A DNA stretch of 30,954 nt from Conidiobolus incongruus B7586 (lineage: Eukaryota; Entomophthoromycota; Entomophthoromycetes; Entomophthorales; Conidiobolaceae): positions 1 through 30,954 of the forward strand of contig JNEM01008019.1 of assembly GCA_000697335.1 (NCBI GenBank), given 5' to 3'. Both the position numbers and the translations under genes were made by a program. The stretch's first letter is position 1, and each line of letters starts with the position of its first letter. Of this stretch, positions 1-12,231 are shown one piece after another. The notes under the pieces are model-generated. The model was not told the origin of the DNA. It made no database searches and saw nothing but the letters and a program-made list of their open reading frames with translations.

Positions 1-931
1 ATTTTATTTAAAATCTTCATATTATATTTCATATTAAATTTTTTTATATTATCAGTATAATATATTATAATTTTTATAATAATTGAATTGATATTAGAAA
101 ATCATTTTTTTATATATATTATTCAATTATTTAACTATATCAATATATTAATCTATTATATTATTTCAATATTTATTATATTTTTAAATGAATAAAAATT
201 TTTTTTGACTAAACTATATAATTTAAAAAATTTTATTAATATTTTATTTATATAAAAAAATATCAAAATTAAAGAAAATTATCATTAAATTATTAAATTT
301 TGAGTTTTACAAAATTAATTATAATTCAAAATAAAGTTAATAAATAATATTACCAAACCAATATATTTAAATAATATATTAAGTAAAAAATATCTGGTAT
401 ATATAATAATATCATATTAAAAATTAATTGAAAATTTGATTTCAATATATTTTATAAAGGCTTCCAACCCTTTTTCAATGAACAAACAAGTATATACTAT
501 GATATTAAATAATAATTATAATTATATATATGAAAAATTAATATATATAAAGATATATTCAATTTTTAGACTAATTTACTATATTAACATATATTAATTA
601 CAAAGAATCAACATAATATTCTGAAAAAATAAGTGTTAAAAAATAGTTTAAAGTATATTTTAATTATTTAATGTCAATATTTACAGTTTACTAATAATAT
701 CAAGTGGTAATTAATTATTGATTTAATTTAATAAAATTTTTGAAATATTATTTTGAATGAAAAAGTTGTATTAATCTAGTCTGGTAAGAATATAAATTAT
801 ATTTTTGTTGTGTTTTATAATAAGATTTGTAAATAAAGATCGTTGTCAGAAAGGTGCTCGAAATAAGATTTAGTAAATTGTTTATTAATCCTGCTTTTTA
901 ATATATAGGGTCAGTATGTCTTAAAACTTAC

Positions 932-1161
932 TGTTGAAACGCCGTATCACAATATCCAGAAGAAAACTTCTTTCTCTATCTTTGTCACTTCTGGGTTTAA
1001 ATAATTCATTCAGTGAGTGACGTAGGATTTGGTTTAATTCTAATAAAAGGATCTACAGAAGAACATTTGATTATGGACTAACATAACCACTAAGATTGAG
1101 GTGTAATATATACATAAATATTGAATCGAGACGGAAGGGTATTTTTGAAATACAAAATCAT
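932..1161 (-). CDS. Possible two-exon gene fragment, unidentified
   Basis: This is a tentative model lying in a patch clearly richer in G+C than its surroundings. On the minus strand an ATG at 1161 opens 16 codons to a GTATAT donor at 1113. A CTGTAG acceptor then starts a 121-nt exon, 1052-932, joining in phase 0 and ending at a GTAAGT donor. The second exon encodes 40 residues with a mixed, charged composition, including LNELFKPRSDKDRER and LLDIVIRRFN. The spacing and splice signals match the confirmed introns nearby. I do not recognise the protein and could not find a convincing following exon: the next canonical acceptor gives either an intron of only 35-38 nt or a quick stop. A 40-codon open stretch alone is not significant in DNA this AT-rich, so it could be a decayed gene piece or chance. 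It lies divergent to the RBM48-like gene. Confidence 0.25.
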
Positions 1162-1591
1162 GTTAATCTTGTATGAAAATCAAGTGAAACGCCTTATTCA
1201 ATTTTAAACCTAGTTTGTAATTTTTACTATATTTTAAGAAATTTATGATAATTGAATGGAATAAGGTTGGTTTATTACAAAACAGATATTTTTAACACTA
1301 TTTATATCGACTATTAGATAAAGTCTTAATTCTCAAGTAAATCATTAGAATAATTTGTGAATCAGATCGAATTATATAAATAAATTATTGGATCATTAAT
1401 TAAGTATGAGAATAATCTTAATCCTTGCCAGATTTTTGATCAAATCAAATTCCCATAATTTAAAGAATAATTTAATTAAATATAAATTTATAATACCTGA
1501 GTCACATATTTTAAATTGAGTATTAATATAATTTTTGACTAATTCAATAGTAATTCTTTAAATATTTCAGTAATAAGTTACTATTAGGATT

Positions 1592-2498
1592 ATGAGTTTT
1601 GATAATCAAAAAGTTTTAGGTAATAAATATAACTAATTAAATATCATTTTTCTGATATTAAAAATCTTACAAAATTTAGATAATTTAAATAATAAATTAA
1701 AAGTTTTTACTATTGGGCAAGAATCAAAGTAAATTTTATTAGAAATTTTTATGAATAATTTTTTTTCTTATAAATTTTAACTTTGTAAATTCTAATAGAT
1801 ACCTAATTATATACAATATTCATGATATAAATATTATTGAAGAACTAATTGAATTGATCTCTATTTATGGTAAAGTAATCGAGTATGTTATATATTTTAA
1901 ATTTTCAAGTAATTTAATATTAATTAATGGTCTTATTTATAGATATCATAATATATTAGATTTCCCTGATTTACCTCAATTTACTTGTGCTATTTGGTTA
2001 AAAATTGAAGATTTTGAAAGTGCAAAGTAAATTTATAATGAATTATAGTTAGACCGATTAGTTAAATCAAGAGTTTAACAGAATAGTTAAAAAAAATATT
2101 CACAAGAGACAATTTTATGGATTAGAATTAAATTGCTCTTATGCGCCTCAATATGAAAGTGAACAAGATATTATTGATAAAATTGAGTTTAGAAAAAATT
2201 CTATTTTAAACTATTTATATCCATCAAATGAACAAGGTAGCCATATTTTTAACTGATATCAGACCATTTTATTCTAATTCTGATTTAATACATTTTTTCT
2301 AGTGGATTCATTCAGGTAATCCTTAACTTTTGTAAATTTTTATTTTTTTTAACTTTATCTTTCAATATTTAGTTCAGATGATGTAATATTATCATTCTCA
2401 CTTTAAAATTTAATCATGCAACTTTAATATTTTAGGATATCAACCAAACAGAAGATCAAGTTAAAAAGAGAATTAAAAATGTTACCCAAAAAATATAA
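1592..2498 (+). CDS. RBM48: RBM48-like RNA-binding protein (minor-intron splicing factor), 8 exons, 161 aa
   Basis: In animals and plants RBM48 binds ARMC7 and supports splicing of U12-type introns in the nucleus. Model: exons 1592-1619, 1680-1728, 1799-1882, 1943-2026, 2082-2236, 2303-2315, 2373-2382 and 2436-2498, with GT-AG introns of 53-70 bp whose phases all agree, giving 161 aa and TAA. Landmarks in order match the family: KVFTIGQESKYLII (human KVYTINLESQYLLI), then EELIELISIYG...EYHNILDFP in the RRM-like fold, then FYGLELNCSYAPQYES (human FFGGLLHVCYAPEFET), then a C-terminal helix DDDINQTEDQVKKRIKNV (human DDSLNTTANLIRHKLKEV). The protein is much shorter than human RBM48 (367 aa) because the variable linker is nearly absent. 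The third intron uses a GTATGT donor splitting a Glu codon. Exons 6 and 7 are only 13 and 10 nt; they are supported by phase and by the conserved tail that follows. The ATG at 1592 is the first after an in-frame stop. Family identity is firm; the exact 3' exons are less so. Confidence 0.8.
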
Positions 2499-3954
2499 TA
2501 GATTTATATTTTAAATATGAAAACTTTAGAACCTTCAAATTGAACGATGAGCAATAACTAAGATATTAAATTCACAGATAATAACCGTTGTAAGTATATT
2601 ATTGTTTAGTTTTTAAATTATATTAATGGTTAATTTTACAAAATTTATTTTAATTATTAGATGAGCATATATCATATTTATCAAATTAAGAAACCAATTT
2701 AATTTGTCATAACTTTAAGCTCTTAGATAAATATTTCGAAATTTACTTTATATAGATAATAAATTTAATTACATAGTACATAATCAGGAATAATAGCCTC
2801 TTATGAATGTTATAAATGAATGACCATTTGGATTTTTATATTTATATTATGTACATGTAATATTTGGTGTAATTGAATCCTAATATTGATCATGTAGTGA
2901 AACCCTTTAATATATCCATATCGTCAAAGTAAAAGTGTCATTCAACTTGAGCATATCACAAGCCTTGACTGTAAATATTAAAAACAATTGTTTTATATTT
3001 CATTTAAAAATCCTATTTCAGACATCATACTTATTTTTATAAATTTTTAATGTTCAAATTTCCATTTAAATTACAATTTTTATAATTAAAATTTATTATT
3101 TATTAAAAACTTAAATTTATAATTAATTCATAATAATTTATAATATAAATTCAAATTTATGATTTGAATAATAAGATAGATATATAAGGACTTGGTCAAA
3201 ATAACATTCAATATACTGTTAAATAAAACCTATTAATTTATTTTAATTTTTGTATTTTGTATTTTTTTTTCTATTGAAAGCATAGATTTTTAAAGATAGG
3301 TTGATTATACTTTGAAATTATCTTCATTAAACATGTGAACATAATAACATATATGTATATCAAATTGAATAACTTAGTAATTTGGCAATTAAAGGTTAGA
3401 TTTGGCATTATCAATTAAGAAAACTAATTGAAATAGTGTATAATTTTAAAAATATGTTTAAAAAAATACATTGTTATTTAAATTTTAATCCATTAAACAT
3501 TTTATCTTTAATTTTCTTTTATTTTAAAAATAAGGGTTTAATTACAAATTATGCTTATTTTCATAGTTTGTCAAAATATTCAAAAAAAATTTTTATTAAA
3601 TTTTATTTTTATATATATTTTATTTTCTATAAACTGCAATTCAAATGATTAGTTTAAGTATATGTAAACCAAAAAGTAATATATATTACTATAATGATAT
3701 GGAATAACTTAGATATTAAACAGAATCTAAAACATTTGCAAATATTAAGAAATATATATAAATGAAATTATTGAATCAGTACGATTTATAAATTAAATTA
3801 TTAAAAATTTTCAATAATAAATGTTAGACTTATACTTTATAAGTGATCAAATTTTAAGAAATTCAAATAGAATGATATATACGAAAAATGATTAATGATA
3901 TTATGAGAAAAAATGGGGATTTTATGAACTTGTAAAATAAATTTTTCTAATTGA
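2499..3954. other. AT-rich intergenic stretch
   Basis: This separates the RBM48-like gene from the tRNA-like sequence. A 70-codon open frame at 3436-3648 encodes almost only F, Y, I, K, L and N and looks like chance in AT-rich DNA. A slightly less AT-rich patch around 2780-2970 has short open stretches on both strands, but I could assemble no gene from them. Confidence 0.5.
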
Positions 3955-4026
3955 GCTCTGCTAGCGAGATGATTAGCACTTAAGTCTTTGAATCTTGCGG
4001 ACTGAGTTCGATTCTCGGCTTGACCT
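3955..4026 (+). tRNA. Degenerate tRNA-Gln(UUG)-like sequence (probable pseudogene or tRNA-derived repeat head)
   Basis: The 72-nt stretch aligns without gaps to a eukaryotic tRNA-Gln. It has an A-box-like segment (TAGCGAGATGATTAGC from 3962), an anticodon loop CTTTGAA with TTG at 3988-3990, a 4-nt variable region, and a perfect 5-bp T-arm (CTGAG/CTCGG at 4002-4006 and 4014-4018) around TTCGATT, which is a good B box. A T run follows near 4055. Against a working gene, the acceptor strands (3955-3961 and 4019-4025) pair at only four of seven positions including a wobble, the D-stem has two mismatches, and a T-T pair closes the anticodon stem. I read it as a decayed tRNA gene or the head of a tRNA-derived SINE. 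A functional tRNA needing editing is less likely. Confidence 0.5.
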
Positions 4027-5540
4027 CTCTTGGATGTATAATCAATGTTCTTGTTTTTTAATTCTCTTATTATTTCTATATATTATTCTATTGAATAATA
4101 ATAGTTTTATACATGCATTTTAATAATTAGATCCAACAAATCTTATTTGGTCATATATATTTATATATCAATTTTGTAAACTGAGTAGATTGCGTTTAGA
4201 ACTTTTAACATTATGACCTTCAGATACAATCATGTAAATAACAATTTTCATTATGTTTATTATATTAATTCATGGCTATAATATAATTCAAATCATATAC
4301 TTGAAATTATTTTTTGCTGAAATATTTGAATTTGAATTGTATGAATAATGAGAAAATTTGAGTTACAAAATGCTGCGAACTATGAGAATAGTATGATCTC
4401 AAAAATTTAGTCATTTATTCAATAACTATCTAATTTTCTCATTAGTAATGTTTTTTTTTTATTTTTTGTATTATTCAAAGCTCGATTCTATGATAAAATG
4501 CAATTTTAACTAGTCTCCAATTTGTGCACTATGAATTTTTCAATTTGGTCATTAGTTGGAAATTATGCTACCTTTTTTTCAATTTTAATATCAGCATTTT
4601 TGGATTAACTCTTGAGTATCCAGTTTTATGATATTGATTCAATGTATTTGCAAGGTTAATTTTAATTGAATAGGATTATAAAATATATGAAAAATATGTA
4701 ACTGATTTTCAATATCTTGATCAACTTTGAAAATATTAGAAATTTTCATATTAGTTATTTTAAAATGAGATTATAGTACAATTATTATTCATATTATTAA
4801 CTAATTTCCATTCAATATCTTTATTTTTACTCCCTTTAGCACGACATAAACAATCTGTTAACAATAAAAATTAAACAATTATAATAAAATTTAATATATA
4901 TTTTATCACATTTCATTGCTATAACTTTGAAAAATTTTTGGATTATTTGAATAAACTAAGTTATGAACATATTAAAACCTACTTTTGTGCAAGAAAATAA
5001 AGTCATCTCAAAGCTTTAAGAGTATCTCAAAATATATAGAAATCTAGCATACTAATGAACTTGTTTCTAACAGCTTGAGATAGTGTATATTCATTTCTAT
5101 TTCTAATTTTTATAATATTATATTTTATATCATTATTTATAACTTCAGCCTATATATCACATAGAACAAATTGATCTTTAAATAATGCAAACCACCTTAA
5201 AGTACGCTATTTACTAATTATATTTTATTTGCCAATCTAAAAATAATTCATTATCTTGAAAAATTTCAATTCTATTATCAGCTTTGAGAATTGTATTAAA
5301 TTGAATTTTAATAACAGTGTAAGGCATTTAGATTTGAAATAAAAATAATTGGTTAAAAATAAAATCTAAAAATAATATATACAAATTGGGAAAATTATAA
5401 TTAATTTTTATTTTAAAATATATTTATATATATTTTTAATTTAGCAATAACCAAAAAATTAAATAAAATAAAAATTTAGTTAATAATAGAGAATTTAATA
5501 AAATATGTATAAAAATATTGACACAAATAGTTAAAATAAA

Positions 5541-5566
5541 TTATTATTATTATTATTATTATTATT
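5541..5566. repeat. (TTA)n microsatellite
   Basis: About eight uninterrupted TTA units. One of several ATT-type trinucleotide tracts in the intergenic DNA of this window. Confidence 0.9.
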
Positions 5567-7460
5567 TATTACCAAAATATTTTAATTTCGGAGTATTTAA
5601 TCTTAATTTGATAATCAAAAAATAATGGTTTTTAAATTTATTTTGAAAATTATAATAATTGTATAATGGGAACAATTCAAATTATGTTTTTAAATGAATA
5701 TTAAGTAATATTTAAAAAAACTTAAGAAAATCAGTTGATAATAATAACTGGTTATAATAATGATGTTTTTAACATATGGTAATAATTGCTATATTGTGAA
5801 CGTTAATGAATATCAATGAACAATTACAAGTTTATTATAAAGATGATGTCAAAATTATATACGTATACAAATTAAATAATGTAAAAAAATAATGTTTCAT
5901 ATTGATGGTACATAATATATTCAATATGCTTTACCTTTTAAACTTTATTTCTATAGTATGCTTTTATCACAGAACTATTTTTAAAGCTATTTAATATAAA
6001 ATTAATATATAGATATTGTTGATTATCTTAGAGATTATCATCAGTTAAAAAATAATTCAAATTTTTATGAGGGTATATTTAATTAAAATAGCTGATGTTA
6101 AGGTTTTAAAATATTATTATTAAAACCAGTATATAGTTATCAAAAATATGTATATTAATATAAAAGATGATTAATTTGTACTACTCAAGATATAATAGTT
6201 CAAAATATAGTATCACAATTTAATTATATTGAAAAATATTTTGTGTATTAGAGATAAAATATTAATAGAGATTATCTCATATCACAGAATTTGATTGTCA
6301 CATTTCCTCTGCCTAACTACCCTCGTTTTATCTCATTTCTATCATACTCAATATGATGAAACATTTATTTACATGATTAATAAATTCACACTTTATAATA
6401 TACCATTTAATTAAAATATACTATAACAAAATCCATATATCTACAATTATATCATCATAATATGTAATATTTATTATATATATCTTAATTCTGGTTCGAA
6501 TTATTAAAATATAATTCAACTAAAAATTTACTGTATCAAAAACTATGAATATTATATTCGTATAACCCATTACGATTCCCTTTAATGATTTATATGTGGT
6601 TTATATCGATTTGAATAAATTCAATATTAACAGAATTAAATTATAAAATTTTTGATAATATATAAATAAATATCTTATAATAGGATTAAATATTGAGCTA
6701 TTAGCAAGTCAAATTGAAGATTTTAATATAATTAATTGAAAATAAAATAATATAATCAATACTGATAGAACTAATTAATTTGTTTCTTATTCTTTTTCTT
6801 GATAATAATATAATAAAAATATTAAAAATAAAACAAAATAAATAATTTAATAATTTAATAATTAATAATAAAAAAGAATTTTTTTTAATATTTACTCTTA
6901 AAAAATTCCCAATAAATAATATTAAAAACATTAACCTAAGAAATAAGTACCATATTTTTAATAGTAATAGTAATAATAATATAAAATCTAAAAATAAAAA
7001 GGTCGGATTAGTATTGTTTAAATATCTGAATTGATTAATATTTTAAAACTGTTATTTTTTATATCCAATAAAAGAAATTTTAAAATGATAAGTGGATAAT
7101 TATTAAATTAGGTAATTTTTCTATAATAAGATTATTTTTAGTTTTAATCAATTAATAATGTATATTGATTTGAATATTTCTTAAATTGGTTAATATTATT
7201 AGTATTTTTCTTAGAGTATTTACTCTGAATCTTTTTAGTAATAGCGGTCATGATCATATATTTCAAAGTTATACTTGTAAGCTATTTAAACCTTATCAAT
7301 TATTATTTTCTATATATCAAGTTCTTTTAAATAATTTATTTTAGTTAAAAAATCTGAATCATAATACATTTGTGTGCGTGATTAGAGTCATTTGAAGGAA
7401 TTCCTAATAGTATATAATTGTTTAATATATTCTAGAATATAAAATTCAAGAAATTGGTTA

Positions 7461-7503
7461 TAATAATAATAATAATAATAATAATATATGTATATATATA
7501 TAT
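7461..7503. repeat. Compound (TAA)n-(TA)n microsatellite
   Basis: About eight TAA units run directly into a short TATATG-interrupted TA tract. Confidence 0.9.
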
Positions 7504-10002
7504 TGAATGATTCTATCAATATGTAGTATATTTAAATCTGAAATTAAATAAAAATTGATAGCAATAAAATTTTATTATTAATTAATTTGTAATTAACAAA
7601 AAATAATTATAATAATACTAGTAAATTTTTTTATAAAAATGATATTATAATAAAAGTTAAAGGATTAAATAGCTTTAAATTTATAAAAGTAATCCTTATT
7701 TGAATAAGTTATAATAGCGATTTTATAAAATTACTTTTGCATCATAATTTATAAATTAACTGAAGTTGGTAATTCATCTTTATTCAATAATAAGTTTATT
7801 AATGATTTTAATTTTTATCTAAATACTGCAATACTGATATATCTAAGGTTTTAAAAATTATTTAACTAATATAGTTACTCAAGTATCCATAAAACTTGAT
7901 AAAATTAACAATTACATAATTGAATAAATTTAAGAAAAAAACAGAAACTAAATTAAGACTTATAAAAGGTCGGATTACCAATATTTAATAATCAAAAATT
8001 AAATTTATTACATTTTTAATTAATATAATTGTAATATTACTCCGTTAAAACCTTGTACCGATTTTGATTTTTTTTCATTTAATTAAAATATTGAGGAAAT
8101 AGTAGTGCTATTTAGTAGATAAGATATTTAATAAAATTGGGAGTAATTTCATGATTTAAATAATATAATTAATAAAGTAATTTAAAGTTATTTTAGATTT
8201 AAGAGAAATTATGATAAGTTGTAATATTAATATAATACCAATATTGGTTTGAAATTTTAAAGAATTGAAAGCGCAAATTATAAAAATATTTACATATACA
8301 GCTGGACTACTTATGGTTGACTCAAAAATATCCAATAGTAGTATATTAATTTGTAATCATGTAACTTGACAAATTATTTCAAATGTTAGTTCAATAAAGA
8401 ATAAACAATGAGTAAGTACTACCATATTTTCAATAGGATTGACATAAATTTTGGCTAGAAAAATATATTTCTTAATTGAATGCTCAGAATTAAATTTTCA
8501 AGTTATTTTCTATAGTAACTCAACTGGCAATTCCCTGATAGTTTATTAAAAAGAGTTCGATTGTATATCTATTCAATATTATACTGTGATTTTTAAGATG
8601 ATGACTTTACTGAGAATGAAGAACAGTGTAATTTAATGTATTGAGATGTGAAGAGTTATATGAAAGCTAATATCACATATTTAAATATTAATTCGATTAT
8701 ATTATTACTATTAACAGTAATGACAATAATAAACCAAAAGATCATCGTCTAATTCAATTATCTATATAAATTTTATGAAAAATTAACAATTTACAAGTTA
8801 TAACTAATAACATAATTCATTATTAAGTCTATTAATTGATATGACTATGAGTTTTATAAATAGAAATTTTAGTTATAGTGATAAATATGAAAATCATTAT
8901 ATAAGGATAAGAAATTCAGTAAAATCGATTAAATATAAAAGCAATATCTAATTCCTTTATGAAAATATAAGTTTGAGTGAAATAATTTGATTGAAAATTA
9001 TTTAATTTTAATCAAAAAACAAAGAATATAATATTTTGTTAAATTTAATTTGATTGAATAATTGGAATATTCTCTTCCAGCTATTGATTTAATAAATTAA
9101 TATTAATAGAGCATTTATTTGATTATTTACCTTGAATTTATGTTAAATTTTTTATTAATTGAGACCTTATTAAAATAGTAAAGTAAAACTACTACTAATT
9201 AAAATAAAATTTTAAGGAGAAATAGTGAAAAATATTTTATTAAAAATTATTTTTTAATAATTGTCCATATTTTCATTTATAAAGTTTTTATAAATATTAA
9301 TTTTAATAACTTGACAACAAAATTTTCTTTATAAAATATTAATTCGGTAGATTAGTTACTATCAGTATTAGTAAAAAAACTCATTATAACCTGAATGTAA
9401 TTAATTTAATTAGTAATCAATTCAAAGAATATGAAATCTTATCCATATTATATTAATAACAATTTCGAAAATTAAATGTTTAATTATCAATAATAATAAT
9501 TATAATTTATTTCTTTTTGAATATTGAAATTTTTAAATATATTGAATTTTAAACAGATTTTGTCTCATTTTTTTAATGGTAGTGAAATTAGTCTAATATT
9601 GTATTGTGTATATAGCAATCACTTAATTCCATCAATATATTCTTTTATTTTTATTAAGTATGAGTTATTATCGACAAAATATTTGAAATTAATTTTATTC
9701 ATTTAACAAGTTTTGCATTTTTAATATAATTGAAAACTGGTACTTAATCATCTCTTCCCAAAATATATTGGAATCGATAGTATAAAATTAATTGAATGTG
9801 GATTATGGTTTCAATTTCAATAAATTATTTCAAGAAATATTCAAAATGTCTCATCATTTTATCATCTTTCAGGTAATAAAATAGAATTGATTCTATGATA
9901 AGCTTTTAATAGTCATTTTTTATATTATTATCCAATATTTTTACGAAGGCGCAGGAAAAAAATCCGGATTAAATAAGTTGGTATCCATTTTATTAACCAA
10001 GA

Positions 10003-10030
10003 AATTATTATTATTATTATTATTATTATA
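10003..10030. repeat. (ATT)n microsatellite
   Basis: About nine ATT units in AT-rich intergenic DNA. Confidence 0.9.
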
Positions 10031-11400
10031 TTAAATCTTCAAAACAAATACTCTTAACAGTCTACAACTCAACAACTGGTTAGTATTTAAAATGCTTTGA
10101 ATGCAAAAACAAACATTAATGTTATAAATAATACAGTTATTGCCTTAACTTCTATTTAACTATCTTGGGTTAACTTAATGACATCTCAGATTCATCAATC
10201 TTAATCTTTCATATAAGTGATGTTCACTTTAATAGAGTTTTAATAATAAAAATATTTCTTTAAGAATTAATATGGAAATATACTGGGAATATAAAACTAA
10301 ATCAAGTATATATCATAATTAATAAAATATAATTTTTAGTATAATTTATTTTTAATTATTGCTATTGAATCTAACTACTTGCATTATATTACATTCGTCA
10401 AAATTGAATTTTATTATTATACAATTCAATATTATTATTAACTAGATATATAATTATTTTAGTCTATTATATATCAGCCAGAAATAACTATATAATCTAT
10501 AAATTTTTTATGGCATACGTTTTTAATGTTTTTATTTAAATGAAATTTAATATACTCCAATATAATATCATTAATAGTCTGATTTCAATTGAATTTCATA
10601 TGAATCTATTGGTCAAAAAAAATTAAATTAGCATATATAAACCCTTAATATGTCTTGATCATTACTTTAATTCAAAAATTAATATATTTATTATCCAATC
10701 AAATTGAGGTATTAGAAATGCAGATGGTCAGCGTCAATACTAATGTTTGCTCCGAGTATTTACAAGATTATTCAATTAAATTGGTTTAATTAAATTGATT
10801 GAATAAACTGAATAATTAAGTTACACTATTTAATATATCCATATTAAATAATGGAAATGCTTCGATAACATGATATTTACCCAAAACCATATTCAATTCT
10901 AAAACTATTGAACCGTATCCATAAATTTAACTTTAATAATATTATAATATTCTCACTATTTTGAATAAACTTAATCTTATCCAATCACACTATTATTTTT
11001 ACTTGAATTTTTCATCCCCTAAAAATTCAATAAAAATTCAACTCAAATGTCTTTTTAATTGAATATAAAAACCTGAAATTAAAAGATAAAAATTGGTCAT
11101 TCATCCACTATACCCATTACCTTTTATAGCCAATAGGTCATTGTTTCATTGATTAAGTGAGTTGGAAGAATCGAATCAAATAATTTTACTTTATGTTAAA
11201 ATAATTTATTAATTGAGAATTTTTTAAACAAAAAATAATTAAAATAAATAATTTATTTTAAATAATTTGAAATAATTGAATATTTTATTAAAATTATTTA
11301 ATTTAAAAAAAAAATTTTTTTTAATAATTTATAAAAAGTATGTATATATTTATTATTAATTAAAAAATTCTTCAAAATAAAACTATTTAATTATATTGAA

Positions 11401-11406
<6 letters not shown>

Positions 11407-11431
<25 letters not shown>
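11407..11431. repeat. (AT)n microsatellite
   Basis: Twelve AT units, followed by ACATAC. About 100 bp upstream (roughly 11290-11330) an A-run/T-run pair flanked by AAATTATT and AATAATTT could form a hairpin. Confidence 0.9.
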
Positions 11432-12231
11432 CATACAATATCATAACTTTTCAAATAATTATTCTATAGTGGAGCAAATTTTTGATGCAAAATATTATAC
11501 ACATTTATGGTCTTCTTAGCGAGCATAATTATGGACAACAAATAATCATTTTATTAATCCTAAATTTAACACTAACTAACAAATATTCAATATTAATATA
11601 AATGGATGGTGTTAAACGTCAATATATATCCTATTATCAATAACTTCCAATTTTGTAATCTTTTACATATATTTAATAATAAAATTTGATTTTATTCCTT
11701 TTCAATTATGCTCATAATTTTCGATACTTTTATTATCAACAGTAAGTTTTAAATATAACAATATCATACTTTTAATTAATGTTTCAATTAATTTTAAATT
11801 ATTTTATGAATCATTGTTTATTTTAATAGACCTATGTATTTATTAAAATTGAGTTTTTTATGACTACTTGCTAATTAGTCTAAAGTTAATTCTTATTATC
11901 TCCCAACTTTCTTCAATTCATTGATAATAAACAGGAAATGTAATTCAACTATAATTCTTTAAGGTTGATTGGTCATCATTGGGTCTTAAGCATATTTCTA
12001 TTGATTAATATACTTTAAAATTAATTACTATTCAATTTTTATTCATATATCACATGTTCAACTAAAGTGTAACTTTAGTCGTTAAGTATTATATGTTATA
12101 TTTTATTAGTTTGATATTAAAAAGATAAACATATTTATTCAATGACCAATAATATTATTAATTTTATTTATATTAATATAACCTAATATCATTTGGTCAT
12201 CCATACGCAATGTAAAATAATACATCAAAAT

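Larger units (their letters stand above)
4027..12231. other. 8.2-kb AT-rich gene desert
   Basis: I find no supportable gene here. The DNA is extremely A+T rich with poly-A/T runs and several ATT and AT microsatellites, listed separately. Open frames of 60-76 codons at 6701-6931 (-) and 9524-9706 (+) have the F/I/K/L/N/Y composition expected of noise. Stop-poor stretches with a more protein-like composition occur near 5000-5330 (-), 5800-6090 (+) and 8260-8760 (+). They are of a length chance gives freely at this composition and need repeated frame changes, so I do not call them genes. A 14-bp word, AAAAGGTCGGATTA, occurs twice in direct orientation (6997-7010 and 7964-7977). Confidence 0.55.

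Noticed and set aside
900-960. Possible U12 snRNA resemblance (TGTCTTAAAACTTAC)
   Set aside because: Only a short string resembles the U12 5' region. The branch-site pairing segment and the rest of the structure are absent.
1883-1942. In-frame read-through of the third RBM48 intron as coding sequence
   Set aside because: It has no stop, but it would insert extra residues in the middle of the RRM block. Removing GTATGT...TATAG restores the family spacing with correct phase.
3436-3648. 70-codon plus-strand open frame
   Set aside because: Composition is almost entirely F, Y, I, K, L and N in very AT-rich DNA, with no splice context and no motif.
5000-5327. Minus-strand stop-poor stretches (one starts MPYTVIKIQF, another contains YTLSQAVRNKFISMLDFY)
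   Set aside because: They look protein-like but lie in different frames, and canonical splice sites do not join them without a stop. Runs of 35-40 codons are expected by chance at this A+T content.
6701-6931. 76-codon minus-strand open frame
   Set aside because: Low-complexity I/F/L/N/K product typical of AT-rich noise, with no family signature.
8260-8760. Plus-strand stop-poor stretches (for example NWQFPDSLLKRVRLYIYSILYCDF and TAGLLMVDSKISNSS)
   Set aside because: No family match, several frame changes needed, and acceptor sites do not fit the best frame. Treated as noise or a heavily decayed gene.
9524-9706. 60-codon plus-strand open frame
   Set aside because: Length is within chance for this composition and no domain is recognisable.
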